From the NCBI GenBank assembly GCA_003530935.1, contig DPEO01000165.1, forward strand, positions 1-7,138: DNA of 7,138 nucleotides. Direction: 5' to 3'. The notes beneath the pieces are model-generated. The model searched no databases and was not told where the DNA came from. It was given only the letters and a program-made list of their open reading frames with translations. A program made the position numbers and the translations under genes. The stretch is from Desulfomicrobiaceae bacterium. GTDB lineage: Bacteria > Desulfobacterota > Desulfovibrionia > Desulfovibrionales > Desulfomicrobiaceae. Shown piece after piece: positions 1 to 6,491 of this stretch (position 1 is its first letter; every line of letters begins with the position of its first letter).

Positions 1-1528
1 GGTGGATGCCTTGGCTGGCGAGTTCTGCGGAAAGAAGTTCTCGGGCCTCGGCCACGGCTTGTTCCACGGTGTACGTGCGGGGCACGGTTTTCATGATGCC
101 CAGTCCTGGTGCCGTGAAGCGGCCTCGGGCCGTGTCCACGGTGAGCACCACCCCCTGGGTGGGACGGGTGAGGCAGGCGCCGATGGCATTGGCCACCGGG
201 CTATGGGGAGGTACCAGGGCGGGCAGTTCCAAGGCTGTTTCCACCAGCGGGGCCAGGGCCTTTGCCGGGCCGCCGATGAGCAGCACACGTTTGGGGGTAA
301 GGCGCCGCTCCTGGAGGATTTCCTGGATGGTGTACACCGGGCGCGAGTTCACCAAGGCGAGAAATTCCCCCACGGCGCGGGAGAGGATCCCCATGGCGGT
401 GTCCACGATCTGGCGGGCGCATTCCCGCACCGAGGAGCCTTGCCGCATGGCCAGCTCGCGGATGCCCGCCATGGAGCGCTCCGTGTCCGCGTAGTGGGCG
501 TAGCCCAGCACATTGACGGCGTCCATGAGCGCTGGCGCAGGACCGCCGGCGGCCATACACGGCCCCAGACGGTCCGGGCCGACGCGGAAGGCGCCGCCTT
601 CGAAGCGCACGACGGAGTCGCCGCCCAGGGCGATGGAGGTTACCTGCAGGGCGCGTACCAAGGTGGGATGCCCGGCGAGGGTGATGCCGTCGCGCTCCAA
701 AAGCGGAGTGCCGTCGAGCAGCAGGGCGATGTCCGTGGTGGTGCCGCCGATATCGAGGACGATGGCGTCTTCGCTCTGGGGGGCGGCGGCCAGGATGCCC
801 ATGACCGAAGCTGCCGGGCCGGAGAAGATGGACTGTACCGGGATCTCGCGGGCCAGGGTAAGCGGCATGGTGCCGCCGTCGGCCTTGACGATATTGACCT
901 CGGTCCGCACCCCCAGCTCGGCGAGCGCCCCTTCCAAGGCGTGGGCAAAACGGTGGAATGCGCGCCAGGCGGCGGAATTGAAGTAGGCCGTGGCCACACG
1001 GCGGCCGAAGTTGAGCTGTTCGGCCATCCGGTGCCCGAGACTGATGGCTTGGGCTTGAGGGCGCAGCATGTCGGCCACGAAGAGTTCATGCTCGGGGTTG
1101 CGGGTGCTGAATTTCCCCACCACGGCGTAGGCGGTGATGTTGGCTGCCTTGCAGGCGGCAAGATGGGGGGTCACGTCCCGCTCCCGCAGCCTCCCGGTCA
1201 CCGTGCCGCGGTGGTCGATGGCGCCGGGGAGTACGATGAAGGGATCGCCGATGCGGTAGTTTTCCGCGCGGATGCCGGGGCCGGGGATGACAAACACGGC
1301 CACGGGCTCGGTGGCGCCGGTGACGATGGCGTTGGTGGACAGGGTGGTGCTCAGGTTGACCGCGCTGATGGGGCGGCCTTGGGCTGCGGCGATGAGCTTG
1401 CGCAACACCGAGGTGATGGTGGTCAGGAGATCTCCGTCCGTGGGCTCCTTGGCCGCGGCCACCACCCGCCCTTCCTCGATGAGCACGCCATCGGTATGGG
1501 TTCCGCCCACGTCAATGCCGATATGCAT
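1..1528 (-). CDS. Hydantoinase/oxoprolinase family protein, 3' end outside the window
   Basis: An open frame of 509 codons runs without a stop from the ATG at 1526-1528 to the window edge, so the C-terminus is missing. The start is fixed by AAGGAGG (1534-1540), 5 bases upstream. The N-terminus MHIGIDVGGTHTDGVL is the first phosphate-binding motif of the ASKHA/hydantoinase A fold. A second, LDIGGTTTD, lies at residues 258-266. SGPAAS (236-241), GGDSVVRFEGG (from 302) and LIGGPA (near 417-422) complete the family pattern. Known members (HyuA, 5-oxoprolinase) hydrolyse cyclic amides such as hydantoins or 5-oxoproline, often with ATP and a HyuB partner. No HyuB is visible, but it could lie beyond the left edge. 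SGPAAS and GGDS differ from the SGPAGG and GGGS forms I associate with classical members, so this is probably a divergent shorter lineage and the substrate is not assignable. It follows the LUD gene by 26 bases, which implies cotranscription. The family call is firm; the reaction is unknown. Confidence 0.9.
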   Translation of the reverse strand, partial: MHIGIDVGGTHTDGVLIEEGRVVAAAKEPTDGDLLTTITSVLRKLIAAAQGRPISAVNLSTTLSTNAIVTGATEPVAVFVIPGPGIRAENYRIGDPFIVLPGAIDHRGTVTGRLRERDVTPHLAACKAANITAYAVVGKFSTRNPEHELFVADMLRPQAQAISLGHRMAEQLNFGRRVATAYFNSAAWRAFHRFAHALEGALAELGVRTEVNIVKADGGTMPLTLAREIPVQSIFSGPAASVMGILAAAPQSEDAIVLDIGGTTTDIALLLDGTPLLERDGITLAGHPTLVRALQVTSIALGGDSVVRFEGGAFRVGPDRLGPCMAAGGPAPALMDAVNVLGYAHYADTERSMAGIRELAMRQGSSVRECARQIVDTAMGILSRAVGEFLALVNSRPVYTIQEILQERRLTPKRVLLIGGPAKALAPLVETALELPALVPPHSPVANAIGACLTRPTQGVVLTVDTARGRFTAPGLGIMKTVPRTYTVEQAVAEARELLSAELASQGIH

Positions 1529-1554
1529 GGATGCCTCCTTGAGAGTGTGCCTGG

Positions 1555-2211
1555 CTAGAGCCCCAGGTCGGCGTTGGTGAGGACCACGTGGATGCGGCCT
1601 TCGGGATAACAGCGCTCGGTGATGGTCCAGACGTTGCAGATGCGTTGCGGGCTGGCGCACTCGGCGCATTTGCCCGTGGTGGTGCACGGCGTGGGCATGG
1701 CCAGACGCAGGGCGTTGGCCGGGGCGGCCAGATATTTGATGCGGCTTTGCGCTGCGTCCACGTCGGGCACCAGTTTGTTGCGCCCTGCGAGTACGATGAC
1801 GTTGCGGGGGCCAAAGTGCAGGGCCGCCACCCGGTTTCCCAGCATATCCAGGTTGACGAGATGACCGGCCTCGGTCACGGCGTTGGTGCCCATGAGAAAG
1901 AGATCGGCCAGCAAGGCCTGGCGCCGGCGTTCATAAAGGTCACTGGGGGGAATGGATCGGTCAAGAGTATCGATCATGGCCGCCGGTGTCTGCGCTTTGA
2001 CCGCGGCGTAGATGCCGGTATCCACAAGGCTCATGGAGCCGCCGAAGGCGATGGACCGGGGCGCTAGGGTCGGGATGAGCGTGTCCAGGATGATGGATTT
2101 GGCCTCGTCGGCGTTTGGGGCCAGATGCACGGCAAAACCGTTTTTCCGGAGCTTCTTGGCCACGGCTTCAAGGCGCAGCTGGTAGAAGGCGTCGCGGGGG
2201 GCGGTCGTCAT
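1555..2211 (-). CDS. LUD-domain (DUF162, LutC/YkgG-like) protein with Cys-rich C-terminus
   Basis: A 218-residue cytosolic protein without signal peptide or membrane segment. The start ATG at 2209-2211 has GAGGAG (2217-2222) 5 bases upstream. The sequence matches the LUD family: an N-terminal helical part, then IAFGGSMSLVDTGI (near 54-67), LFLMGTNAVTEAGHLVNLDM (near 104-123) and NRVAALHFGPRNVIVLAG (near 126-143). LutC, the best-known relative, belongs to the LutABC lactate oxidation complex. This protein stands alone with no LutA or LutB iron-sulfur partner in view, so lactate utilisation should not be assumed. The C-terminal CTTTGKCAECASPQRICN has cysteines at 176, 182, 185 and 192, with another at 201. 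The spacing suggests a metal or iron-sulfur site, which is my inference. It is the first gene of a leftward operon with the hydantoinase-like gene. The family is confident and the role unknown. Confidence 0.9.
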   Translation of the reverse strand: MTTAPRDAFYQLRLEAVAKKLRKNGFAVHLAPNADEAKSIILDTLIPTLAPRSIAFGGSMSLVDTGIYAAVKAQTPAAMIDTLDRSIPPSDLYERRRQALLADLFLMGTNAVTEAGHLVNLDMLGNRVAALHFGPRNVIVLAGRNKLVPDVDAAQSRIKYLAAPANALRLAMPTPCTTTGKCAECASPQRICNVWTITERCYPEGRIHVVLTNADLGL

Positions 2212-2272
2212 AGGCTCTCCTCGACTGGGGATTTATGAGGACTTTGCCCCGGAGGTCATGGATACGCAAGGG

Positions 2273-2294
2273 AAAAATCCGCCAAAAATCCGCC
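2273..2294. repeat. Perfect tandem 11-bp repeat in the divergent intergenic region
   Basis: AAAAATCCGCC occurs at 2273-2283 and again, without spacer, at 2284-2294. It lies between the divergent LUD gene (ATG at 2211) and the monophosphatase gene (ATG at 2340). An 11-base period is about one helical turn, so both copies would face the same side of the DNA, as in some operators. A slippage duplication is equally possible. I see no convincing -35/-10 pair for either gene in this gap. Confidence 0.55.
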
Positions 2295-2328
2295 AGAGGT
2301 TGATTCCTTTCGGTCTTTGGCATGAGCA

Positions 2329-2334
2329 GGGAGG
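2329..2334 (+). promoter_or_regulatory. Ribosome binding site deciding the monophosphatase start
   Basis: GGGAGG lies 5 bases before the ATG at 2340. An in-frame ATG at 2322 would add six residues (MSREDG), but only CTTTCGGTCTTTGG precedes it, which has no Shine-Dalgarno match. The site would then fall inside the coding region. The downstream start is therefore preferred. Confidence 0.75.
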
Positions 2335-2339
2335 ATGGA

Positions 2340-3122
2340 ATGCGGGAAAAATGGGTTGATGCGGCTTTGGCTGCGGTGCGTGGGGCAGGAGAGCGGATTC
2401 GCCAGGGCATCGGTGCGGCCAAATCGGTGCGCTTCAAAGGGCCCATCGACTTGGTGACCGAGACGGATGAGGCGGTGGAGGCCGCCCTGCGGGAGAGCCT
2501 TTTGCGCATCCTCCCGGAAGCGGCGTTCTACGGCGAGGAGTCGGCCAGCGGCGCGCTCCCGCAGCAGACCTGTTGGGTCGTGGATCCGCTGGACGGCACC
2601 ACCAATTATGCCCACGGACTTCAGCACGTGGCGGTGTCCGTGGCGTTGTGGCAGGGGGGACGCCCGGTCTTTGGCGTGGTGTATCTGCCGGTGTTGGACG
2701 AACTCTTTTGGGCGGTCGCCGGCGGTGGGGCGTACTTGGGGCAGACCCGTATCACGGTGAGCGCGACCGACCGCTTGGAGCACTCCCTGGTGGCCACGGG
2801 GTTCCCCTACACCGTGGCCGACCGGGTTCAGGAGCAAATTCAGGTCTTGGGCCGGGTGCTCCCCCGCTGCCAGGGCATCCGGCGTTTGGGGTCGGCGGCC
2901 ACGGACTTGGCGTACGTGGCTTGCGGCCGTTTCGAAGGGTTTTATGAGTCCGGGCTCAAGCCGTGGGACGTGGCCGCTGGCTGGCTCCTGGTGGAGGAGG
3001 CCGGCGGCCGGGTGACCGACGCCGCGGGGTCGCCCTTCTGTTTTGAAGCCCCATGGATTGTGGCCACCAATGGCCGGGTGCACGCGGACCTCGTATCTCT
3101 GGTGGCAGGCGGGGGAGCGTGA
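2340..3122 (+). CDS. suhB: Inositol monophosphatase family protein (SuhB-like)
   Basis: A 260-residue Mg-dependent phosphatase of the IMPase/FIG superfamily, expected to be cytosolic and to dephosphorylate inositol-1-phosphate or related sugar phosphates. The length is typical. Metal-site motifs are intact: KGPIDLVTETD (residues 33-43), GEES (65-68), WVVDPLDGTTNYAHG (79-93, with D82, D85 and T87), and LKPWDVAAGWLLVEEAGG (206-223, with D210). The start at 2340 is chosen for its GGGAGG site; a start at 2322 would give 266 residues. The gene is monocistronic here, diverges from the LUD operon and converges on cstA, with a hairpin terminator just after its TGA. All catalytic residues are present, so activity is likely. 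The family also contains fructose-1,6-bisphosphatases and histidinol- and PAP-phosphatases, so the exact substrate is uncertain and the symbol reflects family similarity. Confidence 0.93.
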   Translation: MREKWVDAALAAVRGAGERIRQGIGAAKSVRFKGPIDLVTETDEAVEAALRESLLRILPEAAFYGEESASGALPQQTCWVVDPLDGTTNYAHGLQHVAVSVALWQGGRPVFGVVYLPVLDELFWAVAGGGAYLGQTRITVSATDRLEHSLVATGFPYTVADRVQEQIQVLGRVLPRCQGIRRLGSAATDLAYVACGRFEGFYESGLKPWDVAAGWLLVEEAGGRVTDAAGSPFCFEAPWIVATNGRVHADLVSLVAGGGA

Positions 3123-3134
3123 ACGCTTGAGGTC

Positions 3135-3177
3135 CGAAAAAAAGCCCTGGGGCGGTGTGCTCCAGGGCTTTTTTTCG
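3135..3177. terminator. Bidirectional rho-independent terminator between convergent genes
   Basis: A perfect 16-bp inverted repeat pairs 3135-3150 with 3162-3177 around an 11-base loop. Its core is GCCCTGG/CCAGGGC, flanked by seven A on the left and seven T on the right. Read on either strand, the GC stem is followed by a U tract. It lies 12 bases after the monophosphatase stop and 15 bases beyond the stop of the convergent cstA gene, so it can end both transcripts. Confidence 0.92.
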
Positions 3178-3192
3178 AGAGCGGCGTATGCG

Positions 3193-4611
3193 TTAGGCAG
3201 GGGTTTCGCAACAACGCTGGCGATTGGCGTACACCAGGAAGATGGCGAAGATGGCCAGGGCGATGCCGACGCCGGCCATGTTGGAGATGTCCGCAGGCAG
3301 GTTGAAGCCGATCTTGGCCTGCAGGATGAAGGAGGCGTCCACCGCGGTCATGAACGTGGCCGGGATGGAGCAGATCCAGTGGAATTTCTTTTGCTGCGCC
3401 AGATAGCAGGCTGCAGACCAGAGCATGAGCATGGAGAGCATCTGGTTGGCCCAACCGAAGTAGCGCCAGATGATGCCGAACTGCACATTGGTCAGGATGA
3501 AGGCCACGGCAAAGAGCGGCAGGGCGAGCATGAGACGCTTGGCAACGGCCTTTTGCTCCATGCCCAGGGTCTCGGCGATGATGAGCCGGGTGGCGCGGAA
3601 GGCGGTGTCTCCGGAGGTGATGGGCAGCACCACCACGCCGAGGATGGCCAAGGCGCCGCCTACAGGACCGAGCACGGAGGTGCAGACTTCCTTCACCACC
3701 AGGGAGGGAGTGCCGCTCTTGATGACCGCCTGCAGGGCCGGGGCATCGGCAAAGAAGCTCATGGCTGCCGTGGCCCAGATGAGGGCGATGATGCCTTCCA
3801 CGATCATGGCCCCGTAGAACACCAGGCGGCCGTGACGTTCATTCTGAATACAACGGGCCATGAGCGGCGACTGGGTGGAGTGGAAGCCCGAGATGGCGCC
3901 GCAGGACAAGGTGATGAAGATGAGCGGCCAGATGGGCAATCCTTCCGGATGGGTATTGGTCATGACGTCGAGGTTGGGCAGGATGTCATAACCATGGTAT
4001 ACGAGCCCGCCCATGACGCCGATGCTCATGAAGAGGAGCAGGGCGCCGAAGATGGGGTAGAGCTGACCGATGATCTTGTCGATGGGCAGGATGGTGGCCA
4101 GAAAATAGTAGGCGAAGATGAGTCCCACCCAGAGCTGCACGTTCATGCCGCTCATGTTGGCGAGCAGCTTGGCCGGGCCGAGGATGAAGACCACGCCCAC
4201 CAAGAGGAGCAAAATCACGGAGAACAGCCGCATGATCTGCCGGGCCGTCATGCCCAGGTAGTTGCCCACCACCTCCGGAATGCTTGCTCCCTGGTTGCGC
4301 ACCGAGAGCATACCGCTGAAGTAGTCGTGTACCGCGCCGGCAAAGATGCAGCCGAGTACGATCCACACCAGGGCCACCGGCCCGTACAGGGCTGCGAGAA
4401 TGGGGCCGAACACCGGACCCAGGCCGGCGATATCGAGAAGCTGGATGAAGAATACCCGCCAGGTGGGCATTTCCACATAGTCCACGCCGTCGGCCAGCTG
4501 GCAGCAGGGCGTGGGACGGTCCGGCTCCACGCCGAAGACCTTTTCCACAAAGGCCCCGTACGTGAAGTAGCCGATGAGCAGTAACGCGACACAGCCAAAA
4601 AAGACAGTCAT
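3193..4611 (-). CDS. cstA: CstA-family carbon starvation/pyruvate-type transporter, short form
   Basis: A 472-residue polytopic inner-membrane protein with roughly twelve hydrophobic segments. CstA (PF02554) signatures are clear: DIAGLGPVFGPILAALYG (60-77), HDYFSGMLSVRNQGASIPEV (95-114), SGFHSTQSPLMARC (241-254), SGDTAFRATRL (333-343) and WRYFGWANQMLS (382-393). E. coli relatives CstA and BtsT are about 700 residues and import peptides or pyruvate with protons. This protein ends after the core domain at an ordinary stop, a length seen in a shorter branch of the family, so I do not read it as a truncation. Its ATG overlaps the kinase stop as ATGA, and AAGGAGG (4619-4625) sits in the kinase's last codons, 7 bases upstream, so translation is coupled. 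Cys pairs at 36-37 and 467-468 are notable. With the LytS/LytTR pair beside it, pyruvate or a similar carboxylate is the likely substrate, by inference. Confidence 0.95.
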   Translation of the reverse strand: MTVFFGCVALLLIGYFTYGAFVEKVFGVEPDRPTPCCQLADGVDYVEMPTWRVFFIQLLDIAGLGPVFGPILAALYGPVALVWIVLGCIFAGAVHDYFSGMLSVRNQGASIPEVVGNYLGMTARQIMRLFSVILLLLVGVVFILGPAKLLANMSGMNVQLWVGLIFAYYFLATILPIDKIIGQLYPIFGALLLFMSIGVMGGLVYHGYDILPNLDVMTNTHPEGLPIWPLIFITLSCGAISGFHSTQSPLMARCIQNERHGRLVFYGAMIVEGIIALIWATAAMSFFADAPALQAVIKSGTPSLVVKEVCTSVLGPVGGALAILGVVVLPITSGDTAFRATRLIIAETLGMEQKAVAKRLMLALPLFAVAFILTNVQFGIIWRYFGWANQMLSMLMLWSAACYLAQQKKFHWICSIPATFMTAVDASFILQAKIGFNLPADISNMAGVGIALAIFAIFLVYANRQRCCETPA

Positions 4612-6359
4612 ACCAAAACCTCCTTGAAAGTAGTTTTCCTGGGATGATGCACGGCCTGTGATATTTCGGGACAGTCGCCGTCCTCAAGGGGGATGCAGAA
4701 CTCCACGCGGGTCCCCTGGCCAGGATGGCTGGTGATGCGAAGCCCGAATGTTGGGCCGTAGAGCAGTCGCAGTCGTTCGTCGCAGTTGGCAAGACCCAGA
4801 TGGTGGGGCGTGCGATGGGTGGTGACCGCCGCAAGGGTGGCGGCGTCCATACCGCAGCCGTTGTCTTCGATGGTGATGCGCATGCCTACGTCGTCCATGG
4901 AGGCGGTCACCTGGACCACGCCGCCGGATTCCACATGCCGCAGGCCGTGCTGGATGGCGTTTTCCACCAAAGGCTGGATGACGAGCGGCGGCACGCGGCA
5001 GGCTCGGCACGCCGGGTCAATGGTAAACTGGGTGTGGATGCGATCTCCAAAGCGGGCGCGTTCGATGGCCAGATAGGCTTCGACGCGTTCGAGTTCTTCG
5101 GAAAGCGGCACGGCCGGTCGGTCGTCGGCGATGCTGCCCCGCAGATATTGGGAGAGGTCGAGGAGAAGCTCCCGCGCCCGGCCGGGGTCGGTGCGGCAGA
5201 ACGAGGCCACGGCCCCCAAGGCGTTGAAGAGAAAATGGGGATTCATCTGGGCCTGGAGGCGTCGGATTTCCGCCTGCGCCAGGAGTTCTTGGCCGCGGTG
5301 GATGTCTTCGAGCTCCAGCTGAGAGGAGAAGAGCCTCCCAAGTCCTTGGGCGAGCTGGAAAAAGACTGCATCCAACGGGTGGGCGCGGGTCCCGTAGAGT
5401 TTGAGGGACCCCACCACATGCTCTCCTTTTTGGAGCGGCACGAGAATGGCGGCGGTAAACGGGCATTTCGGGTGGTCACAGCCGATGTCTTTCGCCGAGC
5501 GCAAGAACACGGCCTGCCCGCTTTCGAGTACCTGACGGGTGGCCTGGGTGCGGATGGGTTCATGCACGCGGTGGTGGTCCGCGCCGTCGCCCACGTGGGC
5601 GAGGACACAGGTGGTGTCGGTGATGGCCGCTGCGGCCACGCCGAGCTCCTGCCAAAGGATGCGGGCCGTGGCCGCGGCCGACTCCGGGGTGAGCCCATGG
5701 CGTAGATGGGCCACCGTGCGGTCGGCCAAGGCGAGGATGGTGTGGGCCTGGTGGGCGTCGCGCCGCTCGCAGAGCTGGAAGAGGACGGCGATGAGGTGGG
5801 TGAGCACTCCGGCGCCTGCGGCGTTGAGCAGGATCATGGGGGCCGCGATGATGCGCACCAGCGCTATGGCTTCGTCCAAGGGGCGGGAGAGGATGAGCAC
5901 CAAGCCCATGTGCAGGGATTCGCCGGCCATGGCGGCGACGATGGCGAGGCCGGCGCTCAGGCGAGGTTCCCGGCGGGCGAGCAGCCCTGCCCCAAGGCCT
6001 TCCACGATGGTGGCGATGGCGCACGGGAGAGCGGAAAATCCGCCGATATCGATGAGGATGCGGTGCGCCCCGGCCACCACGCCAGCACCCAAACCCACGA
6101 GTGGACCGCCGAAGAGGCCGGCGGTGATGATGCTCATGGCGCGCAGATTGGCGTAGGAGCGCTGTACCGGGTCTCCCACGTAGGTGCCGAGGATGCCGAA
6201 AACGCCAAACACTCCAATCCAGGTGAGGGTGGACAGTGGGCTATGGGGCTTGAGTCCCAGGCGGCGCAGTGGTCCCAAGGAAAAGACCACGAAGGCGGCC
6301 GAGGCGATGAGCCCGGCAGCCATGGCCAGACGAGGAAAGAGGGTGAGGATGGCGTCCAT
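4608..6359 (-). CDS. lytS: LytS/BtsS-type sensor histidine kinase (5TM receptor, GAF, HisKA_7TM-less His_kinase, HATPase)
   Basis: A 583-residue membrane sensor kinase. Residues 1-195 hold about six hydrophobic segments with the LytS 5TM-receptor signature NLRAMSIITAGLFGGPLVG (71-89) through AHR (98-100). Residues about 205-350 are a GAF domain with a CDHPKC motif (294-299). The phospho-acceptor is H375 in QMNPHFLFNAL (371-381), followed by the N box LVENAIQHG (464-472, N467), the G box DNGCGM (499-504) and GLANCDERLRLLYG (522-535). All catalytic motifs are intact. E. coli BtsS, the closest well-studied type, binds pyruvate and signals to a LytTR regulator to induce a CstA-family transporter, the same set found here. 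GGAAG (6366-6370) is a modest ribosome site 6 bases before the ATG. The stop overlaps cstA by four bases, and the regulator gene ends 132 bases upstream. The symbol is at family level. Confidence 0.95.
   Translation of the reverse strand: MDAILTLFPRLAMAAGLIASAAFVVFSLGPLRRLGLKPHSPLSTLTWIGVFGVFGILGTYVGDPVQRSYANLRAMSIITAGLFGGPLVGLGAGVVAGAHRILIDIGGFSALPCAIATIVEGLGAGLLARREPRLSAGLAIVAAMAGESLHMGLVLILSRPLDEAIALVRIIAAPMILLNAAGAGVLTHLIAVLFQLCERRDAHQAHTILALADRTVAHLRHGLTPESAAATARILWQELGVAAAAITDTTCVLAHVGDGADHHRVHEPIRTQATRQVLESGQAVFLRSAKDIGCDHPKCPFTAAILVPLQKGEHVVGSLKLYGTRAHPLDAVFFQLAQGLGRLFSSQLELEDIHRGQELLAQAEIRRLQAQMNPHFLFNALGAVASFCRTDPGRARELLLDLSQYLRGSIADDRPAVPLSEELERVEAYLAIERARFGDRIHTQFTIDPACRACRVPPLVIQPLVENAIQHGLRHVESGGVVQVTASMDDVGMRITIEDNGCGMDAATLAAVTTHRTPHHLGLANCDERLRLLYGPTFGLRITSHPGQGTRVEFCIPLEDGDCPEISQAVHHPRKTTFKEVLV
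4619..4625 (-). promoter_or_regulatory. cstA ribosome binding site inside the end of the kinase gene
   Basis: AAGGAGG on the minus strand lies 7 bases before the cstA ATG (4609-4611). It encodes the kinase residues Lys-Glu-Val near the C-terminus. Together with the ATGA overlap this supports translational coupling of sensor and transporter. Confidence 0.8.
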
Positions 6360-6491
6360 AGTGTGCTTCCGATGGCGCGTCTGTGCGCAGTGATGGGGAC
6401 AAAAACAAGGGGGCGTGGACGAGAGGGCGTTTTTGGAGGCTGAACTGTCGTTCTTCAGGGATGGACGGCCGCTGTTGAACGAGTCGTCTTT
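6360..6491 (-). promoter_or_regulatory. Regulator-kinase intergenic region with a candidate LytTR site
   Basis: This 132-base gap holds no credible gene. On the minus strand, ACAGTTCAG (6440-6448) matches every position of the degenerate LytTR half-site [TA][AC][CA]GTTN[AG][TG] that I recall for this domain. Exactly 12 bases upstream lies GCCGTCCAT (6461-6469), which fits with two mismatches; LytTR sites are typically two direct 9-mers about 12-13 bases apart. The pair would sit roughly 80 bases before the kinase ATG, a sensible place for activation. No clear -35/-10 is visible. Because the motif is degenerate, one full match in a gap this size is not rare by chance, so this is a candidate only. 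Confidence 0.35.

Noticed and set aside
2..1558. Open frame of 518 codons on the plus strand opposite the hydantoinase gene
   Set aside because: Its protein is low-complexity, rich in Gly, His, Asp and Ala, with no family motifs and no ribosome site. It mirrors the codon pattern of the well-supported minus-strand gene, a common artefact in GC-rich DNA.
2263..2294. Possible sigma-54 promoter upstream of the LUD gene (GG...GC elements on the minus strand)
   Set aside because: The GG and GC are 11 bases apart instead of 10, and the flanking TGGCAC/TTGC elements do not fit together at the right spacing.
3043..4584. Open frame of 513 codons on the plus strand across cstA
   Set aside because: It begins inside the monophosphatase gene, reads through the terminator hairpin, and is the antisense of cstA. 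Its Gly/His/Glu/Asp-rich composition has no recognisable domain.
5706..6443. Plus-strand frame opposite the kinase membrane domain
   Set aside because: Same antisense artefact; the minus-strand kinase has all conserved motifs in order and this frame has none.
6440..6458. Hairpin CTGAA/TTCAG after the response regulator as a terminator
   Set aside because: Only a 5-bp stem with a 9-base loop and no following U tract; too weak to separate the regulator transcript from the kinase.
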